From Micavibrio sp. UBA5703 (GTDB taxonomy: Bacteria > Pseudomonadota > Alphaproteobacteria > Micavibrionales > Micavibrionaceae): a stretch of DNA of 32,775 nt. Made by a program: the position numbers and the translations under genes. Under the pieces are notes generated by a model. It had not been told where the DNA came from, ran no database searches, and worked only from the letters and a program-made list of their open reading frames with translations. Below are positions 23,547 to 30,401 of the stretch, in pieces. Position 1 is the first letter of the stretch, and each line of letters starts with the position of its first letter. The DNA lies in contig DIHF01000008.1 of NCBI GenBank assembly GCA_002420015.1, positions 1 to 32,775 of the forward strand. Reading direction: 5' to 3'.

Positions 23547-25242
23547 ATGGTTCCGGCTTAGTGCGCGGCCGCCGGAAATCGCTGAAATCGATAGCCTTCT
23601 TAACCTCTACTGGGGCGGTCCCGAACGCCGCATCACAGGGCTTACGCTGCGCATTATCGGCGTCAATGCCATTGCGCTTGTTATCCTGCTCATGGGTATC
23701 TTGTACCTCGGCCAATATCAAAAAAGCCTGATCGAGGCCAGACTCGATACCTTCGAGACCGAGGTCAGGCTCATTAGTGCCGCCATATCGGAAGATGCCA
23801 TCGAAGAATCCAGTTTTGGCACATTTCTGAACCATGACAAAGCCCTCGGCATGGCCAAGCGCCTGAGCCAGAGCGCGGGCAAGCAAATCCGGATTTTTGA
23901 TGCAGATGGACAACAACTTGGCGATTCATTCGAGGGGCTGAGTCCTGAGGAAATCAGATACATTGAAAAATCCAACTACAGAGGCCACCAGATTCCCGAA
24001 AGCATCAAGGTGCTTAAAAATATGGCCGGGTTTATTATCGGGCTTTTGCCCGACCGGCGTGTGCTGCCTTATTATCCCGAAATAAAGTCCGACAAGGCCA
24101 CAGATTACCCTAATGTTCCGGATGCCCTGAACGGCCAGGTCAGCCTGTCGGCATGGTACGACAGCCGGGATAAAATATTTCTTTCAGCTGCCACGCCCCT
24201 GCATCAAGGCAACACCCTTTCCGGAGCTATCCTGATCACCCGCACAGGGCAGGATATTGAAGACGATATCGGCGGCGTGTGGCTTGATATTCTGCGGATT
24301 TTTGCTGCAACACTTATCATTACCATCTTATTGTCAATCTATCTTTCGGGCGTAATCGCACGGCCTTTGAAAAAACTGGCGAGCGCAGCCGAGGACGTGC
24401 GCCGTGGCAAGGGCGGCGAAATCCCCGACCTTTCCCACCGCCACGACGAGATCGGCGAATTGTCGATCGTGCTGCGCGACATGACCAGCGCACTTTGGGA
24501 ACGCATGGATTCCATCGAGAATTTTGCTGCGGATGTCGCGCATGAACTAAAAAATCCGTTGACCTCGCTTCGCAGCGCGATCGAGACAGCCTTCATAGTC
24601 AAGAGCCAAACAGACCGCGAAAGATTGCAAAAGGTTATCCTGCACGATCTCGACCGTGTGAACAGGCTCATCAGCGATATTTCAAAGGCCTCGCGGCTGG
24701 ATGCCGAGCTTTCACGCGAAGCCTTCGAAACTATCGATCTGACCGCCGCGCTCTCAGGTTTGTTCGATGCCTACAAAACCCCTCTGGAGAGGAGCAAAGA
24801 GCGCAACATAAGCGGAGTCGATATCGTCAAAATCGACGAAACCGAGTTGCGCCTGAGTATGCTGAAGGATACGACAATCCAGGTCTGGGGCCTCGAAACC
24901 CGTTTGATTCAGGTTTTTGAAAACCTTATATCCAATGCCGTTTCGTTTTCACCTGAGGGGGGCGTGGTGCAAATCAACGTATCGCTGCAAGGACCGCTGG
25001 TCAGGATTACGGTTGAGGATCAGGGGCCAGGCATTCCTGAAAACCGGCTGGATACCATCTTCGAACGCTTTTATTCCGAACGTCCGCAGCATGAAGATTA
25101 CGGGCATCATTCGGGGCTGGGGCTTTCGATATGCCGTCAGATTATCTCTGCCCATCAGGGCCGGATATTCGCCGAGAACATCAAGGATGCCACGGGCAAC
25201 GTCAAAGGCGCCCGCTTCGTCGTGATTTTGAACAGCCTATAG
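23458..25242 (+). CDS. chvG: ChvG-type sensor histidine kinase
   Basis: Membrane kinase partner of ChvI. TM1 at about residues 63-87 (LRIIGVNAIALVILLMG), a periplasmic domain of about 190 residues, TM2 at about 280-300, HAMP with GVIARPLKKLASAAEDVRRGKGG (301 on), and an H-box FAADVAHELKNPLTSLRSA with its His near 363. The ATPase boxes are NLISNAVSFSP, DQGPGIP and GLGLSICRQI. The start is uncertain: GTG 23458 gives 594 residues, TTG 23521 gives 573; both overlap chvI and neither has a ribosome site. The ATG at 23547 is out of frame. In ChvG relatives ExoR is the periplasmic inhibitor; none is in this window. Confidence 0.9.
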   Translation: MSEKNSKPSIQTSTRSKRSTALGTAIKKNRWFRLSARPPEIAEIDSLLNLYWGGPERRITGLTLRIIGVNAIALVILLMGILYLGQYQKSLIEARLDTFETEVRLISAAISEDAIEESSFGTFLNHDKALGMAKRLSQSAGKQIRIFDADGQQLGDSFEGLSPEEIRYIEKSNYRGHQIPESIKVLKNMAGFIIGLLPDRRVLPYYPEIKSDKATDYPNVPDALNGQVSLSAWYDSRDKIFLSAATPLHQGNTLSGAILITRTGQDIEDDIGGVWLDILRIFAATLIITILLSIYLSGVIARPLKKLASAAEDVRRGKGGEIPDLSHRHDEIGELSIVLRDMTSALWERMDSIENFAADVAHELKNPLTSLRSAIETAFIVKSQTDRERLQKVILHDLDRVNRLISDISKASRLDAELSREAFETIDLTAALSGLFDAYKTPLERSKERNISGVDIVKIDETELRLSMLKDTTIQVWGLETRLIQVFENLISNAVSFSPEGGVVQINVSLQGPLVRITVEDQGPGIPENRLDTIFERFYSERPQHEDYGHHSGLGLSICRQIISAHQGRIFAENIKDATGNVKGARFVVILNSL

Positions 25243-25245
25243 AGA

Positions 25246-25365
25246 CTAAAAGGATGGACCCTCGGGAGGTTCGTATGCAATAACCGGAGCCAGCTTCTCG
25301 ATGCTGGCCGCCTTGCAAAAAGGAACACAAAGTCCACTAACACTAAGTTTGCTCTGATTCGTCAT
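25246..25365 (-). CDS. Small ORF, 39 residues
   Basis: ATG 25365 is preceded by GAGAGG at eight bases, a good ribosome site, and the frame runs to TAG at 25246-25248. The peptide starts MTNQSKLSVSGLCVPFCKAA and ends EPPEGPSF; it has two Cys spaced CxxxC and a Pro-rich end. It overlaps the 131-residue gene upstream on the same strand by 23 bases and stops three bases from the convergent chvG stop, matching the tight tail-to-tail packing at other convergent junctions here. No family is recognised; it may be real or a chance frame with a good ribosome site. Confidence 0.45.
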   Translation of the reverse strand: MTNQSKLSVSGLCVPFCKAASIEKLAPVIAYEPPEGPSF

Positions 25366-25738
25366 TGATCACACCTCTCTCTAATACTAACACCGCGTTT
25401 TCCATCGAAACGCCTTCTGTATCGTAAGTCCGAAAGATTACTTTTGTCTTATCGGACCCGGGCGCTCTTGGTACTATGTTATATAAAAGGCGTGTTTTGG
25501 TCAAATTTCCGAGGTTCACAAGATCCTTCTTCCCGTTAAGCAAGGCGACCAGATTCATCATCTTTTTCTCTGTTAAATCAGGCACTTCACGGGGATCAAG
25601 GAGAGTGTATTCGCCCACCGGCTCATACTCCTTTTTCTCATCCTTGAATTGGAAGATATGGAAAGAACGCTCAACCAGCGGGTTGCGCTTGTATATAAAT
25701 TGCGGCTTTTCGCTTTTATCGTTGAATTTGAGCGCCAT
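25343..25738 (-). CDS. Hypothetical protein between chvG and ahcY
   Basis: The 131-residue product begins MALKFNDKSEKPQFIYKR, is soluble in appearance, rich in charged residues and beta-prone stretches (VERSFHIFQF, KTKVIFRTYD, NAVLVLERGV), and has no signal or membrane helix. I do not recognise it. No ribosome site precedes ATG 25738. Its end overlaps the 39-residue ORF, so the two form a minus-strand pair that converges on chvG and diverges from ahcY. In many alphaproteobacteria this place holds hprK-manX-ptsH. The local sequence is more AT-rich than its neighbours, possibly a sign of acquisition. Confidence 0.6.
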   Translation of the reverse strand: MALKFNDKSEKPQFIYKRNPLVERSFHIFQFKDEKKEYEPVGEYTLLDPREVPDLTEKKMMNLVALLNGKKDLVNLGNLTKTRLLYNIVPRAPGSDKTKVIFRTYDTEGVSMENAVLVLERGVINDESEQT

Positions 25739-25856
25739 GCCGCAATGTTAACACGAAATAAGGTAAAAAAAATCCTATTTTGCTTGATTCATCGCTGTAG
25801 ACGCGTCATGAATTCATCTGATTTTTTAACCCATTGCATATCATATGGAGAAGCAC

Positions 25857-27167
25857 ATGCCCGCCAAGCCCAAGGCCGTTCAGCAGGATTACAAAATTAA
25901 AGATATCGGCCTTGCCGAATGGGGACGCAAGGAAATCAGCCTCGCCGAGGGCGAAATGCCCGGCCTGATGGCGACACGTGAGGAATTTGCCAAGGCACAG
26001 CCCCTGAAGGGCGCGCGCATCGTCGGCTGCCTGCACATGACAATCCAGACCGCCGTTCTGATCGAAACGCTTCAGGCGCTGGGTGCCACCGTGCGCTGGA
26101 GTTCCTGTAACATCTTCTCGACGCAGGATCACGCCGCCGCCGCTATCGCCGCCGAAGGCACGCCCGTTTTCGCATGGAAAGGCGAAACCGAAAAAGAATA
26201 TGACTGGTGCATTCACCAAACCATTAAAGGGCCGGATGGCTGGACGCCCAACATGATTCTGGATGATGGCGGCGACCTCACCAAGATCATGCACGATGAA
26301 TATCCCGAGCTGATGAAAGACGTTAAAGGCGTATCCGAAGAGACAACAACCGGCGTTCTCCGCCTTCATGAAATGGCGAAAAAGGGCACGCTGAAATGCC
26401 CCGCGATCAACGTCAACGACTCGGTTACCAAATCGAAATTCGACAACAAATACGGCTGCCGCGAGTCTCTGGTCGATGCGATCCGCCGCGCCACCGACGT
26501 CATGATGGCCGGCAAGGTTGCTGTTTGCGCCGGGTTCGGCGACGTGGGCAAAGGCTCTGCGGATTCATTACGCAGCGCCGGCGCGCGCGTTCTTGTCACC
26601 GAGATCGACCCGATCTGCGCCTTGCAGGCCGCCATGGAAGGTTACGAAGTGGTCACAATGGAAGATGCCGTAACGCGCGGGGATATCTTCGTCACCACCA
26701 CCGGCAACAAGGACATCATCACCGTCGACCACATGCGCGCCATGAAGGACCGCGCCATCGTGTGCAATATCGGCCACTTCGACAACGAGATCCAGGTCGA
26801 GCCGCTGCGCAACATGAAATGGACCAACATCAAGCCGCAGGTCGATGAAATCGAATTCCCCAGCGGCAAGCGCATTATCCTGCTGGCCGAAGGGCGGCTT
26901 GTGAATCTGGGCTGCGGCACCGGGCATCCAAGCTTTGTGATGAGCGCGTCTTTTACTAACCAGACGCTGGCCCAGATCGAGCTCTGGAAGAACGCCAGCA
27001 AGTACGAAAACAAAGTCTACGTCCTGCCCAAGCATCTCGATGAAAAAGTCGCCATGCTGCACCTTGAAAAGGTCGGAGCGAAACTGTCAAAACTCTCGAA
27101 GGAGCAAGCCGACTATATCGGCGTGCCCGTCAACGGCCCGTTCAAAAAGGACGACTACCGCTACTGA
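25857..27167 (+). CDS. ahcY: Adenosylhomocysteinase (S-adenosyl-L-homocysteine hydrolase), short form
   Basis: Splits S-adenosylhomocysteine to adenosine and homocysteine with bound NAD, clearing the by-product of methylation. GCLHMTIQTAVLIETL, NIFSTQDHAAAAI, SEETTTGV, NVNDSVTKSKFDN (catalytic Lys and Asp), the NAD loop AGFGDVGKGSA, NIGHFDNEIQ, AEGRLVNLGCGTGHPSFVMS and the C-terminal GPFKKDDYRY are intact. ATG 25857 is chosen because GGAG lies six bases upstream; ATG 25845 precedes that site. At 436 residues it lacks the roughly 30-40 residue insertion before SEETTTGV that rhizobial enzymes (about 466) carry. It overlaps the convergent small gene by seven bases. Confidence 0.97.
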   Translation: MPAKPKAVQQDYKIKDIGLAEWGRKEISLAEGEMPGLMATREEFAKAQPLKGARIVGCLHMTIQTAVLIETLQALGATVRWSSCNIFSTQDHAAAAIAAEGTPVFAWKGETEKEYDWCIHQTIKGPDGWTPNMILDDGGDLTKIMHDEYPELMKDVKGVSEETTTGVLRLHEMAKKGTLKCPAINVNDSVTKSKFDNKYGCRESLVDAIRRATDVMMAGKVAVCAGFGDVGKGSADSLRSAGARVLVTEIDPICALQAAMEGYEVVTMEDAVTRGDIFVTTTGNKDIITVDHMRAMKDRAIVCNIGHFDNEIQVEPLRNMKWTNIKPQVDEIEFPSGKRIILLAEGRLVNLGCGTGHPSFVMSASFTNQTLAQIELWKNASKYENKVYVLPKHLDEKVAMLHLEKVGAKLSKLSKEQADYIGVPVNGPFKKDDYRY

Positions 27168-27409
27168 TTTTCACCAAGCTCTTTCAGCTCCTTGCGCAAT
27201 TTTGCTTTCCGCAGAGAGCGGGAGAGCTTGCGCTCCTCCCAGTCGGGAACGTCCCGTAACGCAAGCAAAGCCAGAAGGGGCGGAATCCCGGCGGCGAACG
27301 CTCCGATGGCTTCTTCCGTGCGGTTGGCTTCAAAGAAAGCGAGAAGCAGCAGCGCCAGTAACGCCAGTATATTGACCGTAATTGCTGCATAGTAAACGAT
27401 GCGTCCCAT
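27161..27409 (-). CDS. Small hypothetical membrane protein
   Basis: From ATG 27409 the product is 82 residues: two hydrophobic helices (about 7-26, AAITVNILALLALLLLAFF, and 36-51, IGAFAAGIPPLLALLAL) and a very charged tail (ERKLSRSLRKAKLRKELKEL). It is probably an inner-membrane protein with a cytoplasmic basic tail. Upstream in-frame ATGs at 27436 and 27442 are possible; AAAGGGACAGG precedes 27409, which I prefer. It ends by overlapping ahcY, and is divergent from the MuiA-like gene. The family is not recognised. Confidence 0.65.
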   Translation of the reverse strand: MGRIVYYAAITVNILALLALLLLAFFEANRTEEAIGAFAAGIPPLLALLALRDVPDWEERKLSRSLRKAKLRKELKELGENQ

Positions 27410-27499
27410 ATCCGCCTGTCCCTTTCGTTTCAACATCTTCATGCTATACTCAAAACGTATGGATTGACAACATCCCGCCTCTATAACAAGGAGCACGTT

Positions 27500-29176
27500 A
27501 TGTCCCGCCGCTTCCCCGCCTTTCTTCCTGCTTTTTTCTCGCTTGCCCTTATGCTGCCGCTTTCCGCCCAGGCGGAGGAATTCCGCGTTGAAGCCAAACT
27601 CAAGGCCGCGACGGTCTATGCCGACCGGGCGATGCTGACGGGGAAGGCTGAGGTGACCATGACCCCCGGCAAGCACACGGTGATTTTTGAAAACCTGCCC
27701 ATCGCGTTGTTCCCCGATTCTCTCCGGGTCGAGGGCGGCGGCACGGCGAGTGCGGTTCTGGGTGCCGTTTCGCACAAACAGGTCAATAATGCCGAACTGG
27801 TTTCGGCAACTGAAAGAGAATTAAATGGCCGGTTGATCGGGCTGCAAAACCAGCAAAAGGCCGTAACGGCGGAAAAGGCCGCCCTTGCCGCCAAGCGCGT
27901 CTTTCTTGAATCCCTCAAGGCGCAAGCCGTGCAAAAAACAAACGAGGAAGTCGCCGAATTTAATCTCCACAGCGAACAATGGCTGAGCGCGGCGGAGGCG
28001 GTTCATACCGGTATCGCCGAAACGCTCAAGGCCGACCTTGAAAAGGACATGCAGCTTGAGGGGATCGCCAAACAAATCGAAAAGACGCTGGCCGACCTTA
28101 ACCAGTTACAGACCGGACAAAAACAAACCTATGAGGTGCGCTTGCCGATCGAGGTTACAAAGGGCGGCAATCTGAATATAGACCTTAGCTACCAGCTTCC
28201 CGGCGCGTCGTGGCGGCCGATTTACGATGCGCGCCTGAACACCGAAACCGGCGCGCTGGAAATTACGCAATACGGGTCTGTCACGCAGAAAACAGGCACC
28301 GACTGGAGCGGCATTGCCCTCACACTCTCCACCGCCCGCCCGCACCGGGGCGCGACCCTGCCGCCGCTCGGATCGATATGGATTGACTTTATGCAGCAAT
28401 ACCCGGCTGCGGCGAGGATGAGTGTGGAAATGATGGACGCGGACATCGCTCAAAACATGGGCTCAAGCGCACTCCCCGTGCCGGTCGATGCGCCAAAGGG
28501 CCGCCTTGAAACATCCGCTGCAACAATCGACACCAGCGGCTTCACCGCCGAATACATCATCCCCGGCCCCTCGACCGTTCCGGCGGATGGTACGGAGAAC
28601 AAGGTGCTGATCGGCACGTTCAAAACGGAAAACAGGATGGAAACCCATATCCACCCGCAAACGGGGAGCGACGCGTATCTTGTGGCCCGCGCAACGCTTA
28701 AAGGCGAAGCGCCCATCCTGCCCGGCACGGTCAGCCTGTTCCGCGACGGTTCCTATGTCGGACAGTCGCAGTTCCCGTTGCTGCGCCCGGACAAAAGCTA
28801 TGATCTGTCTTTCGGCATCGACGACCAGATCGAAATGCAGCATAAACCGCTCAAGGACGAAAAAAGCGAGGGCGGATTGCTGATCGGCAAGACCAACAGC
28901 ATCGAACGCGATTACGTAACCGAGATTCAGAATCTACGGGGCCGCGATACCGATATCGTCGTCATGCAGGCCGTACCGGTGGCGCGTAACGAGGATATCA
29001 AAGTCGCCGTCCTGCCTGAACAGACCACACCGGGCTATAAATCCGATTACGAGAACGTTAAGGGCGCGATGCGCTGGGCCTTTACCCTCAAGCCGCAGGA
29101 GAAAAAAGATATAAAACTCGGCTGGAGCGTGACCTGGCCGAAAGATATGTCCATCTCCGGCCTGCCGCCGCAATAG
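27500..29176 (+). CDS. Exported DUF4139-domain (MuiA-like) protein
   Basis: The 558-residue exported protein starts MSRRFPAFLPAFFSLALMLP and is cleaved probably after SAQA (residue about 26). The N-terminal DUF4140-like part (to about 100) has ATVYADRAMLTGKAEVTM, a coiled-coil Gln/Lys/Glu-rich region spans about 105-205, and the C-terminal DUF4139-like beta domain starts around LSYQLPGASWRPIYDARLN with DWSGIALTLSTARP. These are the features of the 'mucoidy inhibitor MuiA family', whose function is poorly known. ATG 27500 is fixed by AAGGAG six bases upstream; a longer frame from 27464 is rejected. It stops six bases from a convergent gene. Confidence 0.85.
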   Translation: MSRRFPAFLPAFFSLALMLPLSAQAEEFRVEAKLKAATVYADRAMLTGKAEVTMTPGKHTVIFENLPIALFPDSLRVEGGGTASAVLGAVSHKQVNNAELVSATERELNGRLIGLQNQQKAVTAEKAALAAKRVFLESLKAQAVQKTNEEVAEFNLHSEQWLSAAEAVHTGIAETLKADLEKDMQLEGIAKQIEKTLADLNQLQTGQKQTYEVRLPIEVTKGGNLNIDLSYQLPGASWRPIYDARLNTETGALEITQYGSVTQKTGTDWSGIALTLSTARPHRGATLPPLGSIWIDFMQQYPAAARMSVEMMDADIAQNMGSSALPVPVDAPKGRLETSAATIDTSGFTAEYIIPGPSTVPADGTENKVLIGTFKTENRMETHIHPQTGSDAYLVARATLKGEAPILPGTVSLFRDGSYVGQSQFPLLRPDKSYDLSFGIDDQIEMQHKPLKDEKSEGGLLIGKTNSIERDYVTEIQNLRGRDTDIVVMQAVPVARNEDIKVAVLPEQTTPGYKSDYENVKGAMRWAFTLKPQEKKDIKLGWSVTWPKDMSISGLPPQ

Positions 29177-29182
29177 CAGCGT

Positions 29183-29461
29183 TCAGGTTATCGTAAGGTC
29201 GGCATATTCGCCGTGTCTCTTTAGCCACCCAGCGGCGTAGCCGCAGACGGGCGTGGCTTTCATGCCTTCCTTGCGTACATGTTCCATCAGCGCTTCCATA
29301 AGGCATCCTGCCGCGCCCTGCCCACGCAGTTCCGGGGGCGCGTACACATAATCGATATAAAGCACGCCATCCTTTGTGTGGGTATTTGCATACACGATAT
29401 GCCCGCCATGTTCCTGTTCATAGCGGCTGTCTTTGGCGTTAAAAGTGATCGGATTTCCCAT
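29183..29461 (-). CDS. Small GNAT-fold acetyltransferase-like protein (YjdJ type)
   Basis: At 92 residues this matches the short, single-domain N-acetyltransferase-like group (Acetyltransf_CG, COG2388). The core IDYVYAPPELRGQGAAGCLMEALMEHVR (residues 35-62) has the acetyl-CoA pyrophosphate-binding R-G-Q-G-A pattern, followed by ATPVCGYAAGWLKRH, the conserved C-terminal Cys and Trp region. The substrate is unknown for the family. It diverges from purU and converges on the MuiA-like gene. Confidence 0.82.
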   Translation of the reverse strand: MGNPITFNAKDSRYEQEHGGHIVYANTHTKDGVLYIDYVYAPPELRGQGAAGCLMEALMEHVRKEGMKATPVCGYAAGWLKRHGEYADLTIT

Positions 29462-29524
29462 GCCCCTAATATAGCGCGGCGCAAGCCTATTGCCAGAACA
29501 TAATATTTAGGGAATATTGCCCGT

Positions 29525-30364
29525 ATGTATATTTTACGCCTTCATTGTGACGACAAACCGGGCATCGTGGCCGCCGTAGCCACAGCGCTCGCCGATAACA
29601 AATGCAATATCGAGGAATCGTCGCAATTCAACGATCCCTTTTCGGGGCAGTTTTTCATGCGGGTGGTATTCGCCCCGCTGAAAAAAACTGCCAAAGACGC
29701 GTTTGAAAATGCCTTTAAGCGGATTGCCAAAAAATTCGCGATGACATGGCAGATCACGCCCGTCGATGCCCCCGTGCGTACGCTTGTTCTTGTGTCGAAA
29801 CAGGATCACTGTCTGAATGATTTGCTATATCGCTGGCGTACGCGGCACCTGAATATAGATATCGTCGGTATCGTTTCGAATCATGAAACCTGCCGTAACC
29901 TCGCGGAAGAAAAAGGGATTCCCTATTATTTTCTGCCTGTAACCGATAAAAACAAAAAAAGGCAGGAATCTGACATCGCCAAGATCATCGAGAAGGAACG
30001 TACGGAACTGATCGTGCTGGCGCGGTATATGCAGATACTTTCAAACGATCTTTGCCGCCGCTACACCGGGCGGATCATCAACATACACCATTCCTTCCTG
30101 CCGGGCTTCAAGGGGGCCAAACCCTACCATCAGGCCTATGAGCGCGGCGTAAAGATCATCGGCGCCACGGCACATTTCGCCACGGCGGATCTCGACGAAG
30201 GGCCGATCATCGAACAGGAAACCGTACGCATCACCCACGCCACGGGGCCGGAGAAAATGCAGGCCCTGGGCCAAGACACAGAAAGCCAGGTTCTGGCCCG
30301 CGCCATCCGGCTTTACACCGAGCGCCGGGTTTTTCTTCACGGCAACCGGACCGTTATTCTTTAG
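29525..30364 (+). CDS. purU: Formyltetrahydrofolate deformylase
   Basis: Hydrolyses 10-formyl-THF to formate and THF, balancing one-carbon pools. An N-terminal ACT domain (about 1-78, LRLHCDDKPGIVAAVATALADNKCNIEE) is joined to a formyltransferase-fold domain: LVSKQDHCLNDLLYRW, ELIVLARYMQILSNDLCRRYTGRIINIHHSFLPGF with the catalytic Asn and His, and the Asp in DLDEGPIIEQE. Length of 279 residues is typical. ATG 29525 begins just before the ACT domain. The gene is followed after 37 bases by the divL-like gene. Confidence 0.96.
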   Translation: MYILRLHCDDKPGIVAAVATALADNKCNIEESSQFNDPFSGQFFMRVVFAPLKKTAKDAFENAFKRIAKKFAMTWQITPVDAPVRTLVLVSKQDHCLNDLLYRWRTRHLNIDIVGIVSNHETCRNLAEEKGIPYYFLPVTDKNKKRQESDIAKIIEKERTELIVLARYMQILSNDLCRRYTGRIINIHHSFLPGFKGAKPYHQAYERGVKIIGATAHFATADLDEGPIIEQETVRITHATGPEKMQALGQDTESQVLARAIRLYTERRVFLHGNRTVIL

Positions 30365-30401
30365 TGTTTTCCTTGCCGTACGCCCCCATCCAGCCTTACA
30401 A

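Noticed and set aside
25739..25856. Possible SAH or SAM riboswitch before ahcY
   Set aside because: The gap is AT-rich and I see none of the conserved pairing or sequence blocks of the known SAH or SAM riboswitch classes.
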